From: Vibrio profundi
GTDB taxonomy: Bacteria > Pseudomonadota > Gammaproteobacteria > Enterobacterales > Vibrionaceae
Assembly: GCF_005281835.1 (NCBI RefSeq)
Contig: NZ_RZIS01000009.1
Coordinates: 124,001 to 188,000 of the forward strand
Direction of reading: 5' to 3'
Length of the DNA stretch: 64,000 nucleotides
This document shows positions 34,845 through 41,799 of this stretch, in pieces. The translations under genes were made by a program, and so were the position numbers. Position 1 is the first letter of the stretch; each line of letters begins with the position of its first letter. The notes under the pieces were generated by a model. It did not search any database and was not told where the DNA came from. It saw nothing but the letters and a program-made list of their open reading frames with translations.

Positions 34845-34860
34845 TGGCTCAGAACTTGCT
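34845..34860 (+). promoter_or_regulatory. Sigma-54 promoter of DUF3305-DUF3306
   Basis: TGGCTCAGAACTTGCT has GG-N10-GC spacing and matches TGGCAC-N5-TTGCW except for one base. The predicted start is near 34871, 47 nt before the DUF3305 ATG. No strong GACA-N3-TGTC palindrome is visible just upstream; CTTATCTCA near 34785 is at best a half-site. Confidence 0.78.
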
Positions 34861-34917
34861 TTATCGACTTTAACAAACTGTAACTCAGCGACTACAAACT
34901 ATAAGAATGAGGATGTA

Positions 34918-35397
34918 ATGACTATCTCAAATCAACAAAAAGATGACATTACCACGCAGGATAAAACAGAGACCATTTGGCCAATTGAGTGTCAGCTTTT
35001 TGCACAAGAAATTTCCCTTGGAATGTGGACTACCACTCAATGGCAACTAGAAGGCTTTGTCCTTCGAAGTGAAGATAACAACAACCAAGCCAACCGAGCA
35101 ATTTTGGAACTACATCGTGACGAGCGTACCGACTATCGTTTTAATTTAAGTTCTCAAAGCCCGAAACTCTTTGTTGTTTTAGATAACTTAGAAAGCGACG
35201 AACAACCAAACATTGTTGCGCTTACTGCATCGCAAAGTATCGCAGGCCAGTATATGGATGGTGACTACTTAGTGCTTTCAGATGACATGCCATTACCCGT
35301 TCAAGCATGGATGGAAGCCTTTATAGGACGTAACGGTGAGTTGATTGAACAGCGACGTAAAAAACGTAAAGGAGCGGGGCGTTCGAGTGGCAAGTAG
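34918..35397 (+). CDS. DUF3305 protein, formate dehydrogenase-associated
   Basis: 159 aa, no membrane segment. It matches the DUF3305 family, found almost only beside formate dehydrogenase and FdhD genes; function unknown. Visible features are WPIECQLFAQEISLGMWTTT near the N-terminus, a central beta-rich part (LFVVLDN) and a very basic tail (RRKKRKGAGR). The ATG is preceded by GAGG. It overlaps the DUF3306 start by 11 nt. The -24/-12 promoter upstream ties it to the sigma-54-controlled formate genes. Confidence 0.85.
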   Translation: MTISNQQKDDITTQDKTETIWPIECQLFAQEISLGMWTTTQWQLEGFVLRSEDNNNQANRAILELHRDERTDYRFNLSSQSPKLFVVLDNLESDEQPNIVALTASQSIAGQYMDGDYLVLSDDMPLPVQAWMEAFIGRNGELIEQRRKKRKGAGRSSGK

Positions 35398-36007
35398 TTT
35401 CTTATCTCGTTGGTCTCAAAGGAAATTTGAGCAAGAGAAAAACCAGAATGAACCAGAAGTTCCCGATCAATTAGATGTTGATTCAACAGCTAGCGTTAGT
35501 ACTTCAACGATTGATATTCAAGCTGATACTTCAAATGCCGAAGACGCGCAACTGGTGACAAACAATGGTGAAAAAGGTGATGAACTTGATTCTGAACAGC
35601 CAGGCTCAGTCGCTGCATTACTGGCGACAGGCGCAGAAGCAGCAGTAAAGAAAGCCGCGCTAAGAAAACTATTCCTCAGTGGTGAGTTTAGTGAAGTCGA
35701 TGCGCTCAACGACTACGACCACGATTACAAAGCGGTAAAATCATTGTCATCAGACGTTGCAAGTAAACTGCGTGGTTGGGCGAAAGAACAAATCGAAGAA
35801 GAGCCAGAGCACAACGTCGAACATGTTGTCTCTAATGAAGATACGAATCAACCAACAGATATTCAGGCATCAACTAATCAAGAACAAACTTCTTGCTCCG
35901 TTGAGCCACAAACTAACGAAACTGAGTCGCTAGAACTGATAAAGAGTAGTGAAACAACACACGCTGACACAACAAACTTCACTGTTAATCGGAAGGTTGA
36001 CCCCTAG
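35387..36007 (+). CDS. DUF3306 protein, formate dehydrogenase-associated
   Basis: 206 aa, highly acidic, with a central conserved block (ALRKLFLSGEFSEVDALNDY) and long low-complexity Glu/Thr/Ser-rich flanks. It belongs to DUF3306, the usual partner of DUF3305 next to formate dehydrogenases; role unknown. The N-terminus SFLSRWSQRKFE is family-typical, so GTG at 35387 is taken as start, inside the end of DUF3305. Downstream lies a lone array of palindromes, then a terminator. Confidence 0.83.
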   Translation: MASSFLSRWSQRKFEQEKNQNEPEVPDQLDVDSTASVSTSTIDIQADTSNAEDAQLVTNNGEKGDELDSEQPGSVAALLATGAEAAVKKAALRKLFLSGEFSEVDALNDYDHDYKAVKSLSSDVASKLRGWAKEQIEEEPEHNVEHVVSNEDTNQPTDIQASTNQEQTSCSVEPQTNETESLELIKSSETTHADTTNFTVNRKVDP

Positions 36008-36034
36008 TTAGATTCATATGCCCATCTACTAATT

Positions 36035-36101
36035 GGTATATTTTGACCAAGTAGGCATACTATAAATAGGGACAAATTGTCTCATGAGACAATTGGGACA
36101 T
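36035..36101. promoter_or_regulatory. Orphan palindrome array resembling the formate dehydrogenase enhancer
   Basis: Three related 17-mers: GGTATATTTTGACCAAG (36035-36051, degenerate), AGGGACAAATTGTCTCA (36068-36084) and TGAGACAATTGGGACAT (36085-36101). The last two meet in a 20-bp perfect palindrome AATTGTCTCATGAGACAATT (36075-36094). The first two repeat the exact 36-nt GGTA-to-GACA spacing seen at 43060-43099. No -24/-12 promoter follows before the next terminator, so the target is unclear. Confidence 0.55.
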
Positions 36102-36146
36102 CACTGAGTCAGAATATTGCTGAACCCAAGTTTCAAAAAAGATACG

Positions 36147-36200
36147 AAAAAGCCTTCACGATACCTGGAACTGTACCAGTTAACATGAAGGCATTTTTTC
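36147..36200. terminator. Bidirectional terminator between DUF3306 and cydX
   Basis: Stem GCCTTCA (36152-36158)/TGAAGGC (36186-36192) with an inner CTGG/CCAG stem; followed by TTTTTT on the plus strand and TTTTT on the minus strand. Confidence 0.85.
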
Positions 36201-36251
36201 TTCTGTCGTTAGTTAATGACAGGGGAAAACACTCATATTAAGGTGAACACA

Positions 36252-36353
36252 TCAGTTCTTTTCGAACCATTCTGATTGTTCAAGCCATAGTGCATTAATA
36301 ATTCCAAACGAGCAGGCAAGCAATACGCCTAAGACCCAACAAAAATACCACAT
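36252..36353 (-). CDS. cydX: Cytochrome bd oxidase small subunit CydX
   Basis: 33-aa single-helix peptide. Its start MWYFCWVLGVLLACSFGI matches E. coli CydX (MWYFAWILGTLLACSFG) almost residue for residue. CydX packs against CydA and stabilises the haem site of cytochrome bd. It starts 10 nt after the cydB stop codon and is the last gene before a terminator. The ybgE gene that commonly follows cydX in enterics and vibrios is absent. Confidence 0.92.
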   Translation of the reverse strand: MWYFCWVLGVLLACSFGIINALWLEQSEWFEKN

Positions 36354-36363
36354 AACGATTTCC

Positions 36364-37500
36364 TTAATATAGCGATGAACTATTGTCGTGAATGTACTGA
36401 TTGTTTAAGCGTCCAAACATTTTGTAGTAACACCAAGCGGTGTAGCCAAGAATAATTGGCACGACGATAACCGCCACCACAGAGATGATGGACAGCGTGA
36501 GTTGGCTTGATGTCGAATCCCATAACGTAAGACTGTGCGACGGCATGATGCTCGACGGCATAATCATCGGGAATAACGCAATACCAGCCGTGAGTATCAC
36601 GCTCGCAATAGAAATGCTTGAAAACACGAAAGCTAATCCCGAGCGCTGGGACAAAGCCGTTATTGAACACAAGAATAAGCTCGCCACACCGGCTGCTGGT
36701 ATTAACCAAAGTAACGGGTAGGCTTCGTAGTTGTGTAGCAGCAGGCCATCAAACTTCGCTACGTGCTTTAATAGCGGGTTAGAGGCAGCATCAGTCGCCA
36801 TTGGGCTAGTAATGATGTAGCCAGGCTCTATCGTTGAATATAAACCGCCAGCGATAAACAAGAAGGCCGTTATGGTTGCAACAATGACCGTCAGCTTACG
36901 AGAGCGCGCACAGAGCTCTCCATCTGTCTTTAAGCCTAAGAATGCTGAGCCTTGTGTAATAACTATGCCTAAGCTCACCAAGCCACACAGGATAGGGAAC
37001 GGTGTAAGTAAGTCTAAAAAGCCTCCCTTATAATTCAGCATTAAGAGTTCATTGAATTCAAACGGAACCCCCACCATTAGGTTGCCAAAGCCTACGCCAA
37101 ATATAATTGGTGGAATTACGCCACTAACAATCAACGCATAGTCGCAAGCCTTACGCCATTGCGGGTTATCAATTTTCGCTCGGTAATCCATTCCAATAGG
37201 GCGCAACCATAGCGCTGCAAGCACAAGAATCATGGCAAGATAGAAACTAGAGAACGCAGCGGCATACACCGACGGCCAAATAGCAAAGATTGCACCGCCC
37301 GCGGTAATTAACCAGACCTGGTTACCATCCCAGTGTGGAGCAATCGAATTGATCATCACTCGGCGTTCGGTATCGTTTTTTCCTAGTACAGGGAGTAGCG
37401 CTGCAACGCCCATATCAAAGCCATCGGTAATAATAAATCCAATCAGCAGCACGCCGATGACAGCCCAAGTGAATAGGCGCAAGTTTTCGTAATCAAACAT
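36364..37500 (-). CDS. cydB: Cytochrome bd quinol oxidase subunit II
   Basis: 378-aa membrane protein, about nine helices, partner of CydA in the proton-motive quinol:O2 oxidoreductase. It contains the family block SIAPHWDGNQVWLITAGGA and TDGFDMGVAALLP. ATG at 37500 (MFDYENLRLFTW) has AAGGAG six bases upstream and matches the E. coli N-terminus; ATG 37503 is adjacent. It starts 10 nt after cydA. Confidence 0.95.
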   Translation of the reverse strand: MFDYENLRLFTWAVIGVLLIGFIITDGFDMGVAALLPVLGKNDTERRVMINSIAPHWDGNQVWLITAGGAIFAIWPSVYAAAFSSFYLAMILVLAALWLRPIGMDYRAKIDNPQWRKACDYALIVSGVIPPIIFGVGFGNLMVGVPFEFNELLMLNYKGGFLDLLTPFPILCGLVSLGIVITQGSAFLGLKTDGELCARSRKLTVIVATITAFLFIAGGLYSTIEPGYIITSPMATDAASNPLLKHVAKFDGLLLHNYEAYPLLWLIPAAGVASLFLCSITALSQRSGLAFVFSSISIASVILTAGIALFPMIMPSSIMPSHSLTLWDSTSSQLTLSIISVVAVIVVPIILGYTAWCYYKMFGRLNNQYIHDNSSSLY

Positions 37501-37510
37501 CATTCGCTCC

Positions 37511-39091
37511 TTAGTGAAGATCAACCAATCGGTCTAATTGATTTTCCGATTGCTCAAAGTGATAACGTCCCGTTTTTAAAGCGCTAGGCCCGCGTTTCGC
37601 AAACTTAACCATTAGGTACATTTCGATAATGAGGAAAAGGGTATACAAGATGTAAACAGCCGCGAGTGATAACCAAATACTTGAAGCTGGTAAGTTAGAA
37701 GCCGCCATATTAACTGGAAGTACTTCACCAATTGCCCAAGGCTGTCGACCAAACTCAGCCACGAACCAGCCTGCTTCACATGCAATCCACGGTAATGGGA
37801 TTGCTAATAATGCTGAACGTAATAGCCAGCGGTTGTTAGCGATCTTTCCTCTGCAAGTTTGGATAAATGACAGGCCAACCACAGTGAAAATTAACATTCC
37901 ACATGCAACCATAATTCGGAAACTCCAAAATAGGGGGGCAACCGTAGGGATTGTGTCTTTCGCGGCTTGCTTGATTTGTTCTTCAGTCGCATCGGTTACT
38001 TTGTCGGTATACTTCTTCACTAAGAAGCCATAGCCCAAGTCTTTCTTAAGCTCGTCAAACTGCGCTAATGTTTCCGGTGATTTATTTCCTGAACGTAACT
38101 GCTCTAATAAGCCATACGCTTGGATGCCTCGGCGAACACGAGCCTCATTATTTGCCAGCAAATCTCGTATACCTGTCACTGGTTCATCCAAAGAACGTGT
38201 CGCAATAATGCCCATTAGGTAAGGGATTTTAATCGCGTAATCCGTTTCCATGGTTTCTTGATTAGGGAGGCCAAATAGCGTGAACGACGCTGGCGCTTCC
38301 TCGGTGTGCCATTCAGCTTCAATCGCGGCCAATTTTACTTGCTGAACTTCTCCTAGTTCATAGCCGGACTCGTCGCCAAGCATTAGAGTAGACACAATCG
38401 CTGCCATACCGAATGCGCTAGCAATCGCGAATGAACGCTTAGCGAAAGGTAAATCACGACCTTTTAGCATGTAGTAGGCACTGATACCCATGATGAATAG
38501 TGCCCCGGTGGTGTAACCAGCAGCCACGGTGTGAACGAATTTCACTTGAGTGACGGGATTAAAAATAACGTCAACGAAGTTAGTCATTTCCATACGCATG
38601 GTTTCGTAATTAAACTCGGCTCCGACAGGATTTTGCATCCAACCGTTTGCCATCAAGATCCATAACCCCGAGAAGTTAGAACCAAGAGCGGTTAACCACG
38701 TAATAGATAGGTGCTGCCTTTTAGAAAGCTTGTCCCACCCAAAGAAGAACATTCCCACTAATGTTGACTCAAGGAAGAATGCAACCAGAGCTTCAATGGC
38801 GAGCGGCGCACCAAAAATATCGCCTACGTAGTGTGAGTAGTAAGCCCAGTTGGTACCAAACTGGAACTCCATGGTTAAGCCAGTTGCGACACCAACCGCA
38901 AAGTTAATTCCGAACAATTTTCCCCAGAACTTGGTCATATCCTTATAGATGGTTTTTCCGGTCATCACATACAGTGACTCCATCACCGCGAGCAAGAAGG
39001 AAAGGCCAATAGTCAGGGGAACAAAAATAAAATGGTAGAGTGCGGTACTTGCGAATTGAAACCGCGACAGATCAACGACATCTGTAAACAT
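37511..39091 (-). CDS. cydA: Cytochrome bd quinol oxidase subunit I
   Basis: 526 aa. It carries haems b558, b595 and d and reduces O2 without copper. The axial histidine in ALYHFIFVPL, His in KFVHTVAAGY, Met in FWSFRIMVACG and the GRQPW motif are present. The periplasmic loop after helix VI is long, so this is an E. coli-like L-type (Q-loop-long) enzyme. ATG 39091 with GGAG upstream gives the E. coli-like start (MFTDVVDLSRFQF). It lies 108 bp downstream of the DoxX gene with no visible terminator between. It is not next to ybgE-tol, where the usual Vibrio cyd copy resides. Confidence 0.95.
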   Translation of the reverse strand: MFTDVVDLSRFQFASTALYHFIFVPLTIGLSFLLAVMESLYVMTGKTIYKDMTKFWGKLFGINFAVGVATGLTMEFQFGTNWAYYSHYVGDIFGAPLAIEALVAFFLESTLVGMFFFGWDKLSKRQHLSITWLTALGSNFSGLWILMANGWMQNPVGAEFNYETMRMEMTNFVDVIFNPVTQVKFVHTVAAGYTTGALFIMGISAYYMLKGRDLPFAKRSFAIASAFGMAAIVSTLMLGDESGYELGEVQQVKLAAIEAEWHTEEAPASFTLFGLPNQETMETDYAIKIPYLMGIIATRSLDEPVTGIRDLLANNEARVRRGIQAYGLLEQLRSGNKSPETLAQFDELKKDLGYGFLVKKYTDKVTDATEEQIKQAAKDTIPTVAPLFWSFRIMVACGMLIFTVVGLSFIQTCRGKIANNRWLLRSALLAIPLPWIACEAGWFVAEFGRQPWAIGEVLPVNMAASNLPASSIWLSLAAVYILYTLFLIIEMYLMVKFAKRGPSALKTGRYHFEQSENQLDRLVDLH

Positions 39092-39102
39092 AAGAACTCC
39101 TT

Positions 39103-39122
39103 CCCGCCACAAGTGTGACGGG
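39103..39122 (-). repeat. Hairpin in the cydA leader
   Basis: On the minus strand CCCGTCAC-ACTT-GTGGCGGG folds into an 8-bp stem with one G-U pair. It lies immediately before the AAGGAG Shine-Dalgarno of cydA (39097-39102). It has no T-run, so it is more likely a translation- or stability-related structure than a terminator. Confidence 0.4.
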
Positions 39123-39199
39123 TAAGATGATTGAAAATAAGATGAATAATTAGGAAGAGCTAATTGGAGATTTAGCGCTAGACTTGAAGAGGGCGCCTA

Positions 39200-39808
39200 T
39201 TACCAACGAAGTGTTTTATTTTGCTTTTTATCAAGCTGTTTACGTAGCCAGTAATCAGCGCTGACATAACGACCACCACCGTAAACTAAAAGAACAAGTA
39301 GCATGACAAAGTAAGTGCCTGCGAATTCCATACCGTTGTTTAGCATTACAGGGTCACCTAATTCGGTGATGTAGTTGTAGCGACCAGGGAAGTTAACAGC
39401 TAACCATTCAATAAAGCCATTCAAGCGTACTGTTGCTTCCATACCGCTGGTCGCAATTGCGTCCCAACCGTGCTTCCAGTGAACCATTGCACTTGCCACA
39501 CTCATCATGAAGATCATTGGGATAGAGATAACGCGTGTAAATAAGCCTAATGCAATGCATATGCAGCCAAGCACTTCTGTTGCAGCGGCAAAAAAGGCAA
39601 GTAATTCTGGAAAAGGTAGGTTTAGCCCGCCATCAGCGGCTGAAGCTCCAAACCATGCAACGGTTCCAGAAAATCCAAGAACCTTAGATCTTGCACCCAC
39701 ATAGATAACAGGGATCAGGTAAAGGCGAACAGAAAGTAATACTAAGTAATCGTATTGTTTGCATTTGTCGACACATGCGTCGAACCAATTAAGGGCTGAC
39801 TTAATCAT
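39200..39808 (-). CDS. DoxX-family membrane protein of the MNIO operon
   Basis: 202-aa, four-helix DoxX-like inner-membrane protein (VLLSVRLYLIPVIYVGARSK; ELLAFFAAATEVLGCICIAL). DoxX proteins are frequent last genes in DUF692/DUF2063 (HvfX/bufferin) operons, where they may support redox or export steps; their exact role is unknown. The ATG overlaps the DUF2063 stop (ATGA), so it is co-translated. cydA follows 108 bp further. Confidence 0.85.
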   Translation of the reverse strand: MIKSALNWFDACVDKCKQYDYLVLLSVRLYLIPVIYVGARSKVLGFSGTVAWFGASAADGGLNLPFPELLAFFAAATEVLGCICIALGLFTRVISIPMIFMMSVASAMVHWKHGWDAIATSGMEATVRLNGFIEWLAVNFPGRYNYITELGDPVMLNNGMEFAGTYFVMLLVLLVYGGGRYVSADYWLRKQLDKKQNKTLRW

Positions 39809-40575
39809 ACTATTTCTCCTACAGGGCGAACGCTAATCAGTTCTAGTTGGCAGAACCGTTCGACCCAATCAATAAAATCAAAACTAGCGGCTTGTTGAGC
39901 GATGTTTTGTTGTAGCCATTCTAGTGTTTGAACTGGTTCTTGTTGGATCATTTGGATGATCGCAACGTCTATTTCTTGCAAAGCAAGCGTCATCACTTGC
40001 TGATGGGAGTCTCGATACAAGGCGTAATAAACATGGTCACGCTTGTGGGTTAAAAAAGTCACTGACTCGCAATGAACGATGAAAGGCAGTGCTAGTAAAT
40101 GGATAGTTGGATTGAGTTCTACAGCGAATCCAAAACATTCATTATTTTCAAAGTGCCACTTAACGAAGTCGGGTAGAACAACCGGATCAACTTCTGCAGA
40201 TAGCGCCGCCCATTCATATTCAAGTAACGCGACTTCATTGCTCGACAAGCTTTTAGGGTTGTAAGCAACATCAACACAGTGTTCAACATCACTTTGCTGA
40301 GATCTCTGTTGGATAAACTTGGCAAACTCAGTGGCGATGTGATGAAACTGTGGCTCGGTTGCATGGTGAACATCGATAAATTCTTCAATGAGCGCATTCA
40401 GTTGCTCGCTAGGTAGTTGTCTACAGAACAACGGATAAGTGTTCATGAGTACACCCATTACATTGTCTCTAACGAGCTCCCCATATCGGCATGCGGAACG
40501 ATCAAAACTCGATGAGCGGATGGTTGCCGTGAGCGCTTGTGTTTGACTCACCATTTTGTCTGGTGGGTTAAGCAC
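39805..40575 (-). CDS. DUF2063 partner protein of the MNIO enzyme (BufC/HvfC-like)
   Basis: 256 aa. The N-terminal putative DNA-binding domain DUF2063 includes RYGELVRDNVMGVLMNTYPLF and FIDVHHATEPQFHHIATEFAKF. The C-terminal half (about 130-256) would be the second domain of BufC/HvfC, which binds precursor and DUF692 enzyme to form the modification complex in known systems. The start is GTG at 40575, with GGAGG six bases upstream, overlapping the DUF692 stop by 8 nt. An ATG at 40554 lacks a Shine-Dalgarno. Confidence 0.88.
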   Translation of the reverse strand: MLNPPDKMVSQTQALTATIRSSSFDRSACRYGELVRDNVMGVLMNTYPLFCRQLPSEQLNALIEEFIDVHHATEPQFHHIATEFAKFIQQRSQQSDVEHCVDVAYNPKSLSSNEVALLEYEWAALSAEVDPVVLPDFVKWHFENNECFGFAVELNPTIHLLALPFIVHCESVTFLTHKRDHVYYALYRDSHQQVMTLALQEIDVAIIQMIQQEPVQTLEWLQQNIAQQAASFDFIDWVERFCQLELISVRPVGEIV

Positions 40576-41497
40576 AGTTTGCCTCCACTGTATTTAGCCG
40601 AACTGAGCAAGTTGGCATCAGAATTTGATCGTGAATCTCACGTAACTCTTCCGTTAACACCAACAATGGCGGTACGTTGTTGTCTCGCTCTAGCAATAGA
40701 GGCTTACTTCCATGTATCGCGATGGTCTCTTGAGCCAATTCAATTACACTTTGCTGCACTTGTTTTCCGTGTGTATCAAGAAGGAAATGATCGCTTTCCT
40801 CTAAGTGTCCCGCTATGTGGTAATAGCGAATGGCATCACTGGGTAGTGTTCGCAGCATCTCTTTTGCATCAAAACCGTGGTTTCTGCTGTTTACGAAAGC
40901 ATTATTGATATCCACCAACAACTCACACCCACTGCGCTTTACGATTTCCGCAATAAACTCACCTTCAGGCATTTCATCTTGGTAGTCGTGGTAATAAGAA
41001 ATATTCTCTAGCACTAGTGGCCTTTGAATAATCTGCTGTACGCGCATGATTCGTTCCGCAAGAAAGGGAATGTTCTCTTTGTAACGAGGAACGGGTAACA
41101 GCTCATACAGATACCCTTGGCTATCGCGAGAAAAGCTTAAGTGATCGCTGTAAATATCGATTCGAAACTCTTCTAGAAATCGAGCCACCTGTTGAACAAA
41201 GGTTTCATTCAAAGGCAAGCAATCACCAATTGACAGGCTTAACCCGTGCGCTACCAATGGATACTTGCTAGCGATCTCTTGTAACTGTTCGCGCCTGGCT
41301 CCACCAATATTCATCCAGTTCTCAGGCGCTAACTCTAAAAAATCAATATCAGGGTGTTTTGGTAGTTCGCATAACGCATCGATATGCTCTTGGCGTAAAC
41401 CAATCCCTTTAGAGTTAGAGTTAATACAGGGCCGCGGCAGAGTGTTATTTCCCTTTAAGCTCTGAGTCATTGATGACATGGCGTTTATTGGCCGCAT
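40568..41497 (-). CDS. DUF692 multinuclear non-heme iron oxidase (MNIO; BufB/HvfB-like)
   Basis: 309-aa TIM-barrel enzyme of the DUF692/MbnB family, iron oxidases that modify cysteines of ribosomal peptides. Likely metal ligands occur in order: HGLSLS, IYSDHLSF, LENISYY, LLVDINNAFVNSRNHGF, YYHIAGH, LDTHG, LLERD. An N-terminal extension of about 30 residues precedes GIGLR. The ATG overlaps the end of the precursor gene by 13 nt, with AGGTGG upstream, so catalyst and substrate are translationally linked. Relatives convert Cys to oxazolone-thioamide or thiooxazole groups that bind copper; the product here is unknown. Confidence 0.92.
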   Translation of the reverse strand: MRPINAMSSMTQSLKGNNTLPRPCINSNSKGIGLRQEHIDALCELPKHPDIDFLELAPENWMNIGGARREQLQEIASKYPLVAHGLSLSIGDCLPLNETFVQQVARFLEEFRIDIYSDHLSFSRDSQGYLYELLPVPRYKENIPFLAERIMRVQQIIQRPLVLENISYYHDYQDEMPEGEFIAEIVKRSGCELLVDINNAFVNSRNHGFDAKEMLRTLPSDAIRYYHIAGHLEESDHFLLDTHGKQVQQSVIELAQETIAIHGSKPLLLERDNNVPPLLVLTEELREIHDQILMPTCSVRLNTVEANCA

Positions 41498-41799
41498 ACA
41501 CCACCTGTGATCTTGCTGTTAGATAACACAACTTGATGTTCGGTTGGCGCGATACCTTGCGCGTTCAATCCACATTTGCCATCGCGAGCTCTAACTAAAC
41601 GACCTTGAGGATCACTAGTCAGTTCCTGTTTCTCAAATCGCTTCTCCGTACCACATTTACCTGCTGCACATTTACCACCGTGGCCAGAAGACTGTTTCGC
41701 TTCTACCGGAGCTTGTGGCGTTGTATCGGCAAGCACCATTGCTGAATTTAAGGTAATGACAGAAGTCATAGCGATTGAAAGCACTAATTTATTGTTCAT
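41485..41799 (-). CDS. Secreted cysteine-containing precursor peptide for the MNIO enzyme
   Basis: 104 aa. Signal peptide (cleavage near VLA-DTT, residue 24), then an 80-residue mature part with four cysteines at 44, 49, 76 and 102, each flanked by glycine: GGKCAAGKCG, RDGKCG and GGVCGQ at the C-terminus. HvfA-type precursors carry EGKCG motifs that are modified by HvfB/HvfC; the GKCG units here are closely similar. ATG 41799 (AGGAGG 7 nt upstream) was chosen over an upstream frame start at 41928 that would lie inside the preceding gene. The mature peptide probably binds copper or another soft metal in the periplasm (inference). Confidence 0.85.
   Translation of the reverse strand: MNNKLVLSIAMTSVITLNSAMVLADTTPQAPVEAKQSSGHGGKCAAGKCGTEKRFEKQELTSDPQGRLVRARDGKCGLNAQGIAPTEHQVVLSNSKITGGVCGQ

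Noticed and set aside
36105..36121. Sigma-54 promoter next to the orphan palindrome array
   Set aside because: TGAGTCAGAATATTGCT has the -12 GC but AG instead of GG at -24, and it is only about 10 bp from the array; a functional promoter is unlikely.
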